From NCBI GenBank assembly GCA_022843745.1, contig JALHNB010000063.1:1-37086 (forward strand): DNA of 37,086 nt, in the 5' to 3' direction. The DNA is from Anaerolineae bacterium (GTDB lineage: Bacteria; Chloroflexota; Anaerolineae; Aggregatilineales; Phototrophicaceae). A program made the translations under genes and the position numbers. The notes beneath the pieces were generated by a model that worked only from the letters and a program-made list of their open reading frames with translations, did not search any database and was not told where the DNA came from. Positions 25,588-33,156 of the stretch are shown here, in pieces (within the stretch, counting starts at the first letter, position 1; every line of letters begins with the position of its first letter).

Positions 25588-25932
25588 TTACATGGCTCGT
25601 TGAATGTAGGCCAGGACTTTATGCGGAAAATCTTCCTCAACGGCGATTTCGGTATAGTACATAGCGTCATTGGCCTGTGCCTGCATGATAACGATGACGC
25701 GGTGCTTGTCCGTCGCCAGCACTTGAAAAATTTTCAGTTTTCCGGTTTGCGCGAAAGCCTCTTGAGCCGACTCGACTCGTTCGCCAACGGCCTGTTGTTC
25801 CAGCGCTTTTGGCGCGTAATTATTGGCGATGAAATCGTGCAGTCGCCGGGTATCGCCACTGTTCAGAATCGTTGTCTGGGCGATCAACCGCATCCCGGCG
25901 TTGCTCAGTTTGAGCGCGGTCTTGTCGTCCAC
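25588..25932 (-). CDS. small conserved-looking protein of unknown function
   Basis: This 114-residue soluble protein starts at GTG 25932, with GAGGA 8-9 bases upstream inside the end of the nitrilase gene (3-base gap). It has a helical first half (TALKLSNAGMRLIAQTTILN, LHDFIANNYAPKAL). A beta-rich second half follows (GKLKIFQVLATDKHRVIVIM, MYYTEIAVEEDFPHKVLAYI), somewhat like a cut-down NTF2/SnoaL fold. No catalytic motif is evident. Its place between the glutaminase and nadE suggests a helper or regulator of the NAD synthetase pair, but a passenger role is equally possible. Composition and codon use resemble the neighbours, so it is likely a real gene. Confidence 0.65.
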   Translation of the reverse strand: MDDKTALKLSNAGMRLIAQTTILNSGDTRRLHDFIANNYAPKALEQQAVGERVESAQEAFAQTGKLKIFQVLATDKHRVIVIMQAQANDAMYYTEIAVEEDFPHKVLAYIQRAM

Positions 25933-25935
25933 GTT

Positions 25936-26793
25936 TTATTCCTCGTTCCGGCGCAGGATGCGTGCCAGTTCGCGCTGAACCATCTCCGGGCGTTCATCAC
26001 GCAAAAGCGGCAGACGGCTGCGAGTGCGATGAACCTCGTTCAAGTCAATCGTTTGGGTGATGAGCGCCTCGTCAAAATACAGCCCGTGTGTCAAAAAATC
26101 GCCATCAGGATTAACCACCGATGAGCCGCCCCAGAAATTTTTACCGTCCTCATAGCCCACGCGGTTGCAATGGATCACATAGTTGGTGAACATGCTGCCG
26201 TAAGCCTGATTGACAAGCTCGACCCAGCGCGAACCGGACAGCCGATCCCCTGAATCAAGTCCCCGGCTGGGGCTGGAACTGCTGAAAATCATGAGGTCAG
26301 CGCCATCCATCCAGAGCAGATAGGCAGGCGACATGTGCCAGAAATCCTCGCAAATGAGCATACCGACACGCCCAAAGCGCGTATCAAAGGCACGTGCCTG
26401 TTCGCCGTGATCGAAATAGCGGCCTTCGTCAAACATCGCATAGGTCGGCAGGTAAATTTTATGGTGGATATGTACGACTTCGCCTTTAGAGAGATAGGCG
26501 CTGGCGATATAAAAACGCTGGCGTTTATCCTCGTGGACAAATCCAAACACCAGGTCCATATTCTGACTGGCATCGAGCAGAGTACGGAAGGTTTCGTCAT
26601 CGCGGTTGGAATGGATAGCGACTTCTGGCACGAGGTCTTGCACCTGATAGCCAGTGAGTGAAAGTTCAGGGAAAATCAGGAGATCAACGCCCATCTGATC
26701 TGCGCGCTGAATGTAATCGAGATGTTTGGCTAGGTTGGCTTTTACATCGCCGAGCTTGGGATAAATCTGCGCCAGTCCAATATTGACGCGCAT
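25936..26793 (-). CDS. nitrilase-superfamily amidohydrolase, probable NAD synthetase glutaminase subunit
   Basis: This 285-residue carbon-nitrogen hydrolase has the E-K-C triad visible as Glu43 (LLIFPELSLTGYQ), Lys112 (HHKIYLPTYAMFDEGRYF) and Cys147 (GMLICEDFWHMSP). The LICED-W context and EGRYF match the glutaminase domain of long NAD synthetases better than general nitrilases or carbamoylputrescine hydrolases. Length fits one complete glutaminase domain. GAAGGAG lies just ahead of ATG 26793. It is the first gene of an operon with nadE. I infer that it hydrolyses glutamine and passes ammonia to NadE as a separate chain. An independent amidase role cannot be excluded. Confidence 0.8.
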   Translation of the reverse strand: MRVNIGLAQIYPKLGDVKANLAKHLDYIQRADQMGVDLLIFPELSLTGYQVQDLVPEVAIHSNRDDETFRTLLDASQNMDLVFGFVHEDKRQRFYIASAYLSKGEVVHIHHKIYLPTYAMFDEGRYFDHGEQARAFDTRFGRVGMLICEDFWHMSPAYLLWMDGADLMIFSSSSPSRGLDSGDRLSGSRWVELVNQAYGSMFTNYVIHCNRVGYEDGKNFWGGSSVVNPDGDFLTHGLYFDEALITQTIDLNEVHRTRSRLPLLRDERPEMVQRELARILRRNEE

Positions 26794-26980
26794 TTTCGCT
26801 CCTTCGAAGCAGTCACAGGTATTTATTTAGTGTAAAACGTACCATAACCCCGTATTTATGGCAAGAACCAAGTTAAGCCGTTGGCTTTTGGTTGATAGTC
26901 TTTAGTCAATAGCTATTAGTCATTAGCAATTAACAATCAATAGTCCGCTGTTCAGTCAGATGGTAAAAAAATGACGGAGC

Positions 26981-27007
26981 AGGGACGACGCGCCGAGTCG
27001 TCCCTAC
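26981..27007. repeat. GTAGGGAC-type palindromic repeat and short TTAGTC repeats
   Basis: AGGGACGAC (26981-26989) and GTCGTCCCTAC (26997-27007) form an imperfect palindrome of the same family as at 22666. The surrounding 280-base gap (26794-27073) also has runs of TTAGTC/TTAGC-like words at 26897-26930 and 27047-27073. No gene is seen in the gap. It lies between the start of the nitrilase operon and the end of the amidohydrolase gene. Confidence 0.7.
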
Positions 27008-27073
27008 AGGAAATACCCATCAAAACATGCTCGATAACTGACCAAACGCTAAAAGCTAACGACTAAAAGCTTT

Positions 27074-29497
27074 CTACCGCTTTTTCTTGCGGTTCAGCTT
27101 GCGGTTTTTATCGGCCTGTTTGCGTTTGGCTTTTTTCTTGGCATCAGCCGAAGAACCACTACGTGATGGTTTGGAAACCTCATGGTCATGGTCGTGGTCA
27201 TGGTCGTGGTCATGGTCATGTGAATGACCCAACAGGCCGTCAGACGCACGAACGCCCAACTTGGTGGCGACATCTTTCCACGTTCCGGCTATGTTTTCAT
27301 CGACCTGTTTGGCATTGTAAGCTGCCCGGATCACCGGAACCGCATTTGTTTCCAACGTGACCAGTGCGCTAACCAGAACTGCATTGAAGGTGGGTCTGTT
27401 TTCATGATATTTTTCGAGTTTGCCGACCAGGATGCCTTCACAGATGGTGTATATTTCGGGCGTTGATGTCTCGGCCAGCGCTCGAATGCAGGCAACGGTG
27501 ACAAAACGATCATACTCAGAGAGGAATTCTTCATCGAGATGGTCAGCCAGCGAGGGGATGGCGCTTGGCCCGATCATGCTGTAAACCATCGGCAGTTCGT
27601 TCATCATGATGAAGGGGTCGCCAATCGCAAAGGTTTCCAGCAAGGGTTTTGCGGCCTCTTTCGCTTCAAGCTGACCAAGCCGTCGCCAGGCGTGCATGGG
27701 TGCCCAGACTTGCGGTTTGTCCGGGTTATAGGCATGAAGACGAATATCCGTTGCCATGCGTATCAGATCAGGGATGTGCGCGTGACCGATGCCAAATTCG
27801 TTATAGGTCCCCTCGTAGTTTTCGCCCAGCGTCAAAAATTTATCCAGCGGGGCGGGATAATCTGAAGTGAAAGGCGATTGTTTCCAGCCCGGCCCACGCA
27901 CCACACGCCCCGGTTTCGCGCCTGTATGCTCACCGTCCTTGAGAACCTGCGTCCCGTTGACAAAGACGTGTACCATGCCTACCGAATATTGATGTGGGTT
28001 TTGCGGCGTAGCATAGTCCTGAACTTTTTCCGGGTCGAAAACGACGACATCGGCGAAATGGCCTGCTTGCAGCGAACCGCGCCGATCCAGGCGGAGATTA
28101 TTGGCCGGGAACGAGGTCAGGCGGCGCACCGCTTCCTCAAGCGGGATGATTTTTTCGTCGCGCACATATTTGGCGAGCAGGCGGGCAAATGAGCCGTAGG
28201 CGCGTGGGTGCGGATTGGCTTTGAGGAACACGCCTTCGGGAGCCATTGATTCGGCATCCGAACAGAAGCTCACCCAGGGCAGCGCGACCTGTTTGCGCAG
28301 ATTATCGTCCGACATGCTGAAATACATCGTGAAAATGCGGCTGTCATCCTCAACGATCAAGTCCATCAGCGTTTCTTCAGGGGGCGTTCCGCGATCATCG
28401 GCAATTTCGATGAGGCGTTTGCCCGTGAGATGCTTCATGGATTCCTGTTTGAACCCCGCCAGCAGGATATTTTCCGGCCCGGTGGAGAGATACATATTTT
28501 CCCAGGTATCGGACTCCGCCAGCATTTCTGCTTTAATACGTTCCCGGTCTGCGGGATTTTTTAAGCGTTCGATCAGCGCCGGATGCCCGCCTTCGTGCGC
28601 CCAGGGTGGGATACAGGCGTTTAATCCCGTGCCGCCGAAGGGGTAGGTATACATATCGGCGGTGATGGGATAATTTTTCGCGCGGGCTTCTTCAACCATC
28701 GCGATGGCCTTATCCATCTGATCCCAATTCGCTTTTCCGGCGGCCTTGAGATGATAAATTTCGGCGCGGATTCCGGCTATTTCAGCGATCTCTAAAAATT
28801 CGCTCAAGGCATCCAGAAAAGCCGTGCCTTCGCTGCGGATATGTGAGATATAGAGGCCGTTATATTCGGAGGCAGCGCTTGCCAACGCGATCAATTCGTC
28901 GGTGCTGGCGTAGTAGGCAGGCGGATAGATGAGCGCTGCTGAGAGGCCAACCGCGCCTTCTTCCATCGCCTCCCGCACCAGATCGCACATTTTCTCAAGT
29001 TCTTCCTCAGTGGGGATGCGGTCTTCATGCCCCATCACATAGACGCGCAGGGTAGACGTGCCAACAAATGAGGAAATATTGGTCGAGACACCGCGTCGTT
29101 CGAGATATTCGAGGTATTCGCCCAGCGTTGACCACTCGACATCGTATTTGATGTCGCCCTGATTCATGTAGATTGTCGGGCCGTTTTTTCTCATTTCTTC
29201 GTTGAGTGGCCCCATTGACGAGCCTTCGCCCATGATTTCGAGCGTCACGCCCTGCCGGATTTCGCTTTGGGAACGACCATCCTCGATCAGCGACTCCACT
29301 GACCAACTGAGCATATTGATGAAACCCGGCGCGACAGCCATTCCTTTAACGTCAATTTCAGTTTTGCCGTGCGCATCGGCAAGCTGCCCCACTGCCGCGA
29401 TGGTGTCGCCGTCAATCGCAACATCACCCTGGAATGGGGCTGCGCCGCTGCCATCATAAATTGTGCCATTGCGAATAATCAGATCATGTTCGGTCAT
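27074..29497 (-). CDS. D-aminoacylase-like amidohydrolase with helical extension and His-Asp tail
   Basis: This is an 807-residue protein. Residues ~1-535 are an amidohydrolase of the N-acyl-D-amino-acid deacylase group: LIIRNGTIYDGSGAAPFQGD, MAVAPGFINMLSWSVESL, YISHIRSEGTAFLDALSE, IYHLKAAGKANWDQM, FCSDAESMAPEG. The usual metal-binding HxH after GFID is absent (NMLSW), and the bridging Cys position reads as GEG. Residues ~540-735 are helical, HEAT-like. Then comes a His-Asp alternating run of about 14 residues and a strongly basic Lys/Arg tail. GAAGGATGA overlaps the preceding stop and precedes ATG 29497. No signal peptide is seen. It is co-transcribed with an SH3 protein and an Lgt-like gene. 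The substrate may be a D-amino acid or peptide derivative (inference). Confidence 0.8.
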   Translation of the reverse strand: MTEHDLIIRNGTIYDGSGAAPFQGDVAIDGDTIAAVGQLADAHGKTEIDVKGMAVAPGFINMLSWSVESLIEDGRSQSEIRQGVTLEIMGEGSSMGPLNEEMRKNGPTIYMNQGDIKYDVEWSTLGEYLEYLERRGVSTNISSFVGTSTLRVYVMGHEDRIPTEEELEKMCDLVREAMEEGAVGLSAALIYPPAYYASTDELIALASAASEYNGLYISHIRSEGTAFLDALSEFLEIAEIAGIRAEIYHLKAAGKANWDQMDKAIAMVEEARAKNYPITADMYTYPFGGTGLNACIPPWAHEGGHPALIERLKNPADRERIKAEMLAESDTWENMYLSTGPENILLAGFKQESMKHLTGKRLIEIADDRGTPPEETLMDLIVEDDSRIFTMYFSMSDDNLRKQVALPWVSFCSDAESMAPEGVFLKANPHPRAYGSFARLLAKYVRDEKIIPLEEAVRRLTSFPANNLRLDRRGSLQAGHFADVVVFDPEKVQDYATPQNPHQYSVGMVHVFVNGTQVLKDGEHTGAKPGRVVRGPGWKQSPFTSDYPAPLDKFLTLGENYEGTYNEFGIGHAHIPDLIRMATDIRLHAYNPDKPQVWAPMHAWRRLGQLEAKEAAKPLLETFAIGDPFIMMNELPMVYSMIGPSAIPSLADHLDEEFLSEYDRFVTVACIRALAETSTPEIYTICEGILVGKLEKYHENRPTFNAVLVSALVTLETNAVPVIRAAYNAKQVDENIAGTWKDVATKLGVRASDGLLGHSHDHDHDHDHDHDHEVSKPSRSGSSADAKKKAKRKQADKNRKLNRKKKR
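27182..27217. repeat. hexanucleotide repeat coding a His-Asp run
   Basis: Six tandem RTGGTC units (ATGGTC or GTGGTC) encode alternating His and Asp on the minus strand near the C-terminus of the amidohydrolase. Copy number may vary by slippage without shifting the frame, since each unit is two codons. Confidence 0.9.
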
Positions 29498-29503
29498 CAG
29501 GAA

Positions 29504-30010
29504 TCATCCTTCATTCGGGGTAATCATATAATCGTCGGGCGCGAACCCCTCGACACTCCAGCCCGTAATTGTGCCATCGAGCGTTCGAATCAACCACCAT
29601 CGCAACTCATCGTCTGCGCAAACTGCTTCAGCGATCAGCGTAAAATCCGTCCCCGGCTGCAACACCGCGATCTCTTCTCCACCCGGTTCGGTACGCACAC
29701 GCAAATTACGGCGCACACCGCTGCCTTCGGTGGGCAGCGCCACATACGCTTGTGACCCAGCTTCGAGACGTGTTGGCGGCGCTTCCTCACAGCCACCCGT
29801 TGATTCAACCGTTAAATTGGCTGGCTGCGAACTCTTGCTGATCGACGTTGCATCAGAGTTTGCATCTGAAGTTGTATTAGATGTTGCATCAGCGCTTGTA
29901 TCCGAAATTGCATCGGGTGACTGGATTGTGGCATTCTCCGACAGTGGCCGCCAGAATCCAAATAAGATCACCAACAAAGCAACCAGCGTGAGAATAACCC
30001 TAATCCGCAT
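29504..30010 (-). CDS. secreted or anchored SH3-domain protein
   Basis: This 168-residue protein starts at ATG 30010, with AAGGG upstream, overlapping the end of the Lgt-like gene by 11 bases. An N-terminal membrane or signal segment (RIRVILTLVALLVILFGFW) leads into a low-complexity Ser/Thr/Asp/Ala linker built on imperfect ~20-base DNA repeats (about 29847-29916). A bacterial SH3-type domain follows (~75-160: RRNLRVRTEPGGEEIAVLQP, then RWWLIRTLDGTITGWSVEGF). Such domains bind cell-wall peptides or other surface ligands. The next gene is the D-aminoacylase-like enzyme 6 bases away, which hints at a shared cell-wall or peptide theme. No lipobox is seen. Confidence 0.75.
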   Translation of the reverse strand: MRIRVILTLVALLVILFGFWRPLSENATIQSPDAISDTSADATSNTTSDANSDATSISKSSQPANLTVESTGGCEEAPPTRLEAGSQAYVALPTEGSGVRRNLRVRTEPGGEEIAVLQPGTDFTLIAEAVCADDELRWWLIRTLDGTITGWSVEGFAPDDYMITPNEG

Positions 30011-30752
30011 GTCGCGCCCTTGCCAACTGCGCCAAACCCAGAAGCAGCAGCCCAGCGTCAAGCCATTGGTCAGCACGCAGCCCTGAGATTATTATCGCGT
30101 AATCGCCGCGCCAGAAGCCGAGAGCGAACATCCCCAGGCTCATCAGGACGAGGATAACAGAAAATTGTCGATATTTGAACCAGCCGCGCCAATGGAGCAG
30201 AAGGGCAAATCCCAATAGAAATATCGACAAAATGAGGCCGAAAAGCTGCGTGTTATAACGGGGCGCAGGCAGGCCATAAACATCGGGTGATTCGGATACC
30301 ATAAATGAGGGATAATTCGCCAGCGTATCGACTTCCGCGCCATAACCGCAGTTCGCCGCCAGACAACCCCACCATGCCGCCAGCGCCATCAAAGGCAGAG
30401 CGATTGCTAAAGAATCGAGCAGCACCGCAGGCTTGATCCGATACCAGCGTGCGGCGAGATGCAGACCGATTAAGCCTCCGATGACCGCGCCATGCCAATC
30501 CATGCCGCCGCTGCTGAGTCGCCAGATTTCGCTTGAGTTGTAGGTGAAGTATTCCCAGTTGAGGAGGATATGACCGGTACGCGCACCAATAGCCCCGCAA
30601 ATGAGCGCTGCCAGATAGACATCTGCCCATTTGCCCCGGTTCTCGCCCGCCCGTACTAGATTAATACCTGTGCTGATAAGGACAGAGATCATCAGAAACA
30701 GGGTGAAGCTCTGCAACGTGAACGGGCCGATAGTCGTATAAAATGTAGGCAT
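30000..30752 (-). CDS. Lgt-like membrane protein (prolipoprotein diacylglyceryl transferase family)
   Basis: This 250-residue membrane protein has about seven hydrophobic segments. SSGGMDWHGAVIGGLIGLHL matches the GG-x-x-x-HG-x-x-GG block of Lgt. AAWWGCLAANCGYGAEVD stands where Lgt has its GRxxNFxNGExxG motif; it resembles the Cys-containing variant subgroup (GC...CCYG) and lacks the usual arginine. The family transfers diacylglycerol to lipoprotein cysteines, but with this change the reaction is uncertain. ATG 30752 is chosen because GGAG lies 8 bases upstream and the TTGACC/TACAAT promoter (30779-30806) is just ahead. Starts further upstream would precede the promoter. It is the first gene of a three-gene operon. 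Confidence 0.7.
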   Translation of the reverse strand: MPTFYTTIGPFTLQSFTLFLMISVLISTGINLVRAGENRGKWADVYLAALICGAIGARTGHILLNWEYFTYNSSEIWRLSSGGMDWHGAVIGGLIGLHLAARWYRIKPAVLLDSLAIALPLMALAAWWGCLAANCGYGAEVDTLANYPSFMVSESPDVYGLPAPRYNTQLFGLILSIFLLGFALLLHWRGWFKYRQFSVILVLMSLGMFALGFWRGDYAIIISGLRADQWLDAGLLLLGLAQLARARHAD

Positions 30753-30778
30753 AAATACTGCTCCACAATTTGAGGTGT

Positions 30779-30806
30779 ATTGTAACATGGGCAGGAGGAT
30801 GGTCAA
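30779..30806 (-). promoter_or_regulatory. sigma70-like promoter of the Lgt-like operon
   Basis: On the minus strand TTGACC (30806-30801) and TACAAT (30784-30779) are 16 bases apart. The transcript would start about 20 bases before ATG 30752, giving a short leader with GGAG. It supports the chosen start. Confidence 0.6.
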
Positions 30807-30904
30807 ACCCATATACTAAATTGGTGAGACGCGCATGAGAAATCAAGCCTATTTACACGATTGCCCTCAATATTGGGGGTTCATTACAGAAAGCAGCATC
30901 AGGG

Positions 30905-30913
30905 TGATATAAT
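30905..30913 (+). promoter_or_regulatory. extended -10 promoter of the SPFH gene
   Basis: TGATATAAT contains a perfect TATAAT (30908-30913) with the TG of an extended -10 element. A weak TTACAG lies 18 bases upstream (30884-30889). It is placed about 77 bases before ATG 30990. Confidence 0.6.
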
Positions 30914-30989
30914 TCGGTCATCCAATTTCATGGAATAAATACTAACTGTCATTCAGGACAGAAATCGCCTACATAAAGGAGTTTTACAT

Positions 30990-32093
30990 ATGGGTGGAAT
31001 TAGTGGTTTACTGGGAGCACTGGCACTGCTGGGCTTCTTGGGCTTCTTAGGAGGCATCGGTCTGGTGGTTGTGTCGGCCTCGCAGGGTAGGCCGGTACGA
31101 AATGGTCTCTTCCTGGCTGCAATCGGCCTCGTTGTTGGCCTCTTATTCAGCGTTATTAGCCAGGGTATCGTTATCGTCGAGCCGACGCAGCGTGCTGTAA
31201 TCGTTAACACGTTGACTGGTGCGTTGGAAACACCGCGTGGCGCTGGCACGTCCATCGTTGTCCCGGTTGTGCAAGCATTTACGATCTATCCGATCAGTCA
31301 GCAGCAGTACACCATGTCCGGCCAGGAAAATGAAGGCCAGGTGCGTGGCAATGACGCAGTAGCAGCACGTACCGTTGATGGTCAGGAAGTCGCGTTGGAT
31401 ATTACAGTGTTGTATAATATCAGCCCTGAAAATGATGAAATTAACAAACTTCACGTGCGTTGGGGGCAGGGCTATCAGGATAACTTTGTCCGACCTACCG
31501 TTCGCGGCCTCGTGCGCGATGCCGTCTCTGGCTACCGGGCAGAGCAAATCTACGGTGCGGAGCGCACTCAAATGGAAGACGATATGCAGGCGCAAATCAG
31601 CGAACGGTTTTTGCAGGAGGGACTGCAATTGACTGATCTTCTGGTGCGCGACATTTCATTCTCTGAACTGTTCCGACAGGCGATTGAAAATAAGCAGATT
31701 GCTGACCAGGAAGCGCAGCAGGCGCAGTTGCGCGTCGTGCAGCGTGAAAACGAAGCGAATCAACTCCGTGCCCAGGCGCAAGGTGAACGTGATGCCGAAA
31801 TTGCCCGCGCTGAAGGTGAAGCCCAGGCTATCGTCCTACGAGCGCAGGCTGAAGCTGAGGCGCTGCGGTTGGTGAGCGAACAAATCGCGGCGAATCCGAG
31901 CCTGATTCAATACCTGTACGTGCAAAACCTAAGCGATAACGTCAACATCGCCCTCGTTCCGGCCAACAGCCCATTCCTGTTCGACTTTAACAGCCTGGCG
32001 GAAGCGAATCCTGATTTCAATGCTCCCGCCGTGCCAGAGGGGGTTGTGCCTGTAGTGCCGACAGCAACTCCGACACCAGAGTCCGGCGGCTAA
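30990..32093 (+). CDS. SPFH/Band 7 (stomatin/prohibitin-like) protein
   Basis: This 367-residue protein has two closely spaced N-terminal membrane segments (~6-28 and ~36-58), then an SPFH domain (~60-230: GIVIVEPTQRAVIVNTLTGA, TVDGQEVALDITVLYNISPE). A long Ala/Glu/Gln coiled coil follows (~225-290: EAQQAQLRVVQRENEANQLR...). After NPSLIQYLYVQNLSDNVNIA the tail is Pro/Thr-rich (VPTATPTPESGG). SPFH proteins form ring oligomers that organise membrane microdomains and modulate proteases. AAGGAG sits 9 bases before ATG 30990. It is monocistronic by layout: its own promoter lies upstream and a palindrome 15 bases after the stop. A DnaJ-HtrA operon follows. Confidence 0.9.
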   Translation: MGGISGLLGALALLGFLGFLGGIGLVVVSASQGRPVRNGLFLAAIGLVVGLLFSVISQGIVIVEPTQRAVIVNTLTGALETPRGAGTSIVVPVVQAFTIYPISQQQYTMSGQENEGQVRGNDAVAARTVDGQEVALDITVLYNISPENDEINKLHVRWGQGYQDNFVRPTVRGLVRDAVSGYRAEQIYGAERTQMEDDMQAQISERFLQEGLQLTDLLVRDISFSELFRQAIENKQIADQEAQQAQLRVVQRENEANQLRAQAQGERDAEIARAEGEAQAIVLRAQAEAEALRLVSEQIAANPSLIQYLYVQNLSDNVNIALVPANSPFLFDFNSLAEANPDFNAPAVPEGVVPVVPTATPTPESGG

Positions 32094-32107
32094 TTTCTTC
32101 AATTTGA

Positions 32108-32134
32108 TAGGGGCAGGTCTCAGACCTGCCCCTA
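32108..32134. repeat. perfect GTAGGGGC-family palindrome
   Basis: Thirteen-base arms TAGGGGCAGGTCT and AGACCTGCCCCTA flank one central C. It lies 15 bases after the SPFH stop, where the transcript could fold into a strong hairpin, though no T-run follows. Confidence 0.9.
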
Positions 32135-32178
32135 CGATATTTCTACATAAACACATCGTAAGAAATCTGTTCGATAAG

Positions 32179-32206
32179 TTGACTTCTGTGGGCATAGCCA
32201 TAAAAT
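32179..32206 (+). promoter_or_regulatory. sigma70-like promoter of the dnaJ-htrA pair
   Basis: TTGACT (32179-32184) and TAAAAT (32201-32206) are 16 bases apart, each one base from consensus. The transcript would start near 32213, about 60 bases before ATG 32272. No CIRCE-type inverted repeat is seen. Confidence 0.55.
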
Positions 32207-32271
32207 TATTACAGAGGAGTGTTTTACTGTTATCAAAAATCAAGTCCTTCCACACTGAATGAGTAAAATCT

Positions 32272-33156
32272 ATGGCAAAGAACTACTATGAAACGCTTGG
32301 CGTCAGCAAGACAGCCAACGACAAAGAAATCAAACAGGCTTTTCGCAAACTGGCGAAAAAGTTTCATCCTGATGCGAACCCCAATGACCCCTCGGCTGAG
32401 GGTAAATTCAAAGAAATCAATGAAGCCTACGAGGTTTTGAGCGATATCGAAAAACGCGCTCAATATGACCAGTTTGGCAGCGCCTATCAGCAGGTTGGTG
32501 GCAACCGACCCGGCGGCGGCTACTACACCAACGTCAATACGCAGGAAAATCCTTTTGGCGATATTCTCGATTCGTTGTTTACCAATTTTGGTCGCGCGGA
32601 ACGGACTCGTGGCCCACAACAACAGCCGTTTGATGCGCGAATGGATGGTCGCGACCTTGAGCAGAAAGTGACGATCAACCTGCAAGAAGCCTATACTGGC
32701 ACGACGCGGCTTGTCAGCAAAGGTGGTCGCAAAGTAAAAGTGACGATCCCACCCGGTGCCACCACTGGAACACGAGTCCGGTTGGGGGGCGAAGGTGAAA
32801 CAGGTAGCTATGGTGGACGTGCTGGGGATCTGTACCTGATTGTCGAGGTTGAGCCGGACTCGCGTTTTGAGCGTGAAGGTGACAATTTGCTGGTGGATGT
32901 CAAGCTGGATATGTTCACGGCGCTGCTTGGTGGCGATCTGGAAGTGCCAACGCTGGATCGTCCTGTTCGACTGAAAATTAAACCGGGAACGCAGTCAGGA
33001 CGTAAATTCCGCATTGCCGGAAAAGGGATGCCTGTAATGCGTAAAGAAGGCGAATTTGGCGATTTATACGCGCGGATATTGATTACTGTGCCGGAAAATC
33101 TGACAGACGAGCAGCGCGAACTGATCGAAAAATTGCAGGCCTCTTTCAGTCCATGA
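32272..33156 (+). CDS. DnaJ-family co-chaperone (CbpA type, no zinc finger)
   Basis: This 294-residue J-protein has a J domain at 1-70 with the HPD motif at residues 32-34 (KLAKKFHPDANPNDPS). It is followed by a Gly-rich linker and a DnaJ C-terminal substrate-binding region (~120-290: LEQKVTINLQEAYTGTTRLV, PPGATTGTRVRLGGEGE, ADKAG-free IKPGTQSGRKFRIAGKGMP). The Cys-rich zinc domain is absent, as in CbpA. It stimulates DnaK ATPase and delivers unfolded clients. The stop overlaps the start of the HtrA gene as ATGA, so chaperone and protease are translationally coupled. The start ATG 32272 has only a weak ribosome site but fits the conserved N-terminus. Confidence 0.92.
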   Translation: MAKNYYETLGVSKTANDKEIKQAFRKLAKKFHPDANPNDPSAEGKFKEINEAYEVLSDIEKRAQYDQFGSAYQQVGGNRPGGGYYTNVNTQENPFGDILDSLFTNFGRAERTRGPQQQPFDARMDGRDLEQKVTINLQEAYTGTTRLVSKGGRKVKVTIPPGATTGTRVRLGGEGETGSYGGRAGDLYLIVEVEPDSRFEREGDNLLVDVKLDMFTALLGGDLEVPTLDRPVRLKIKPGTQSGRKFRIAGKGMPVMRKEGEFGDLYARILITVPENLTDEQRELIEKLQASFSP

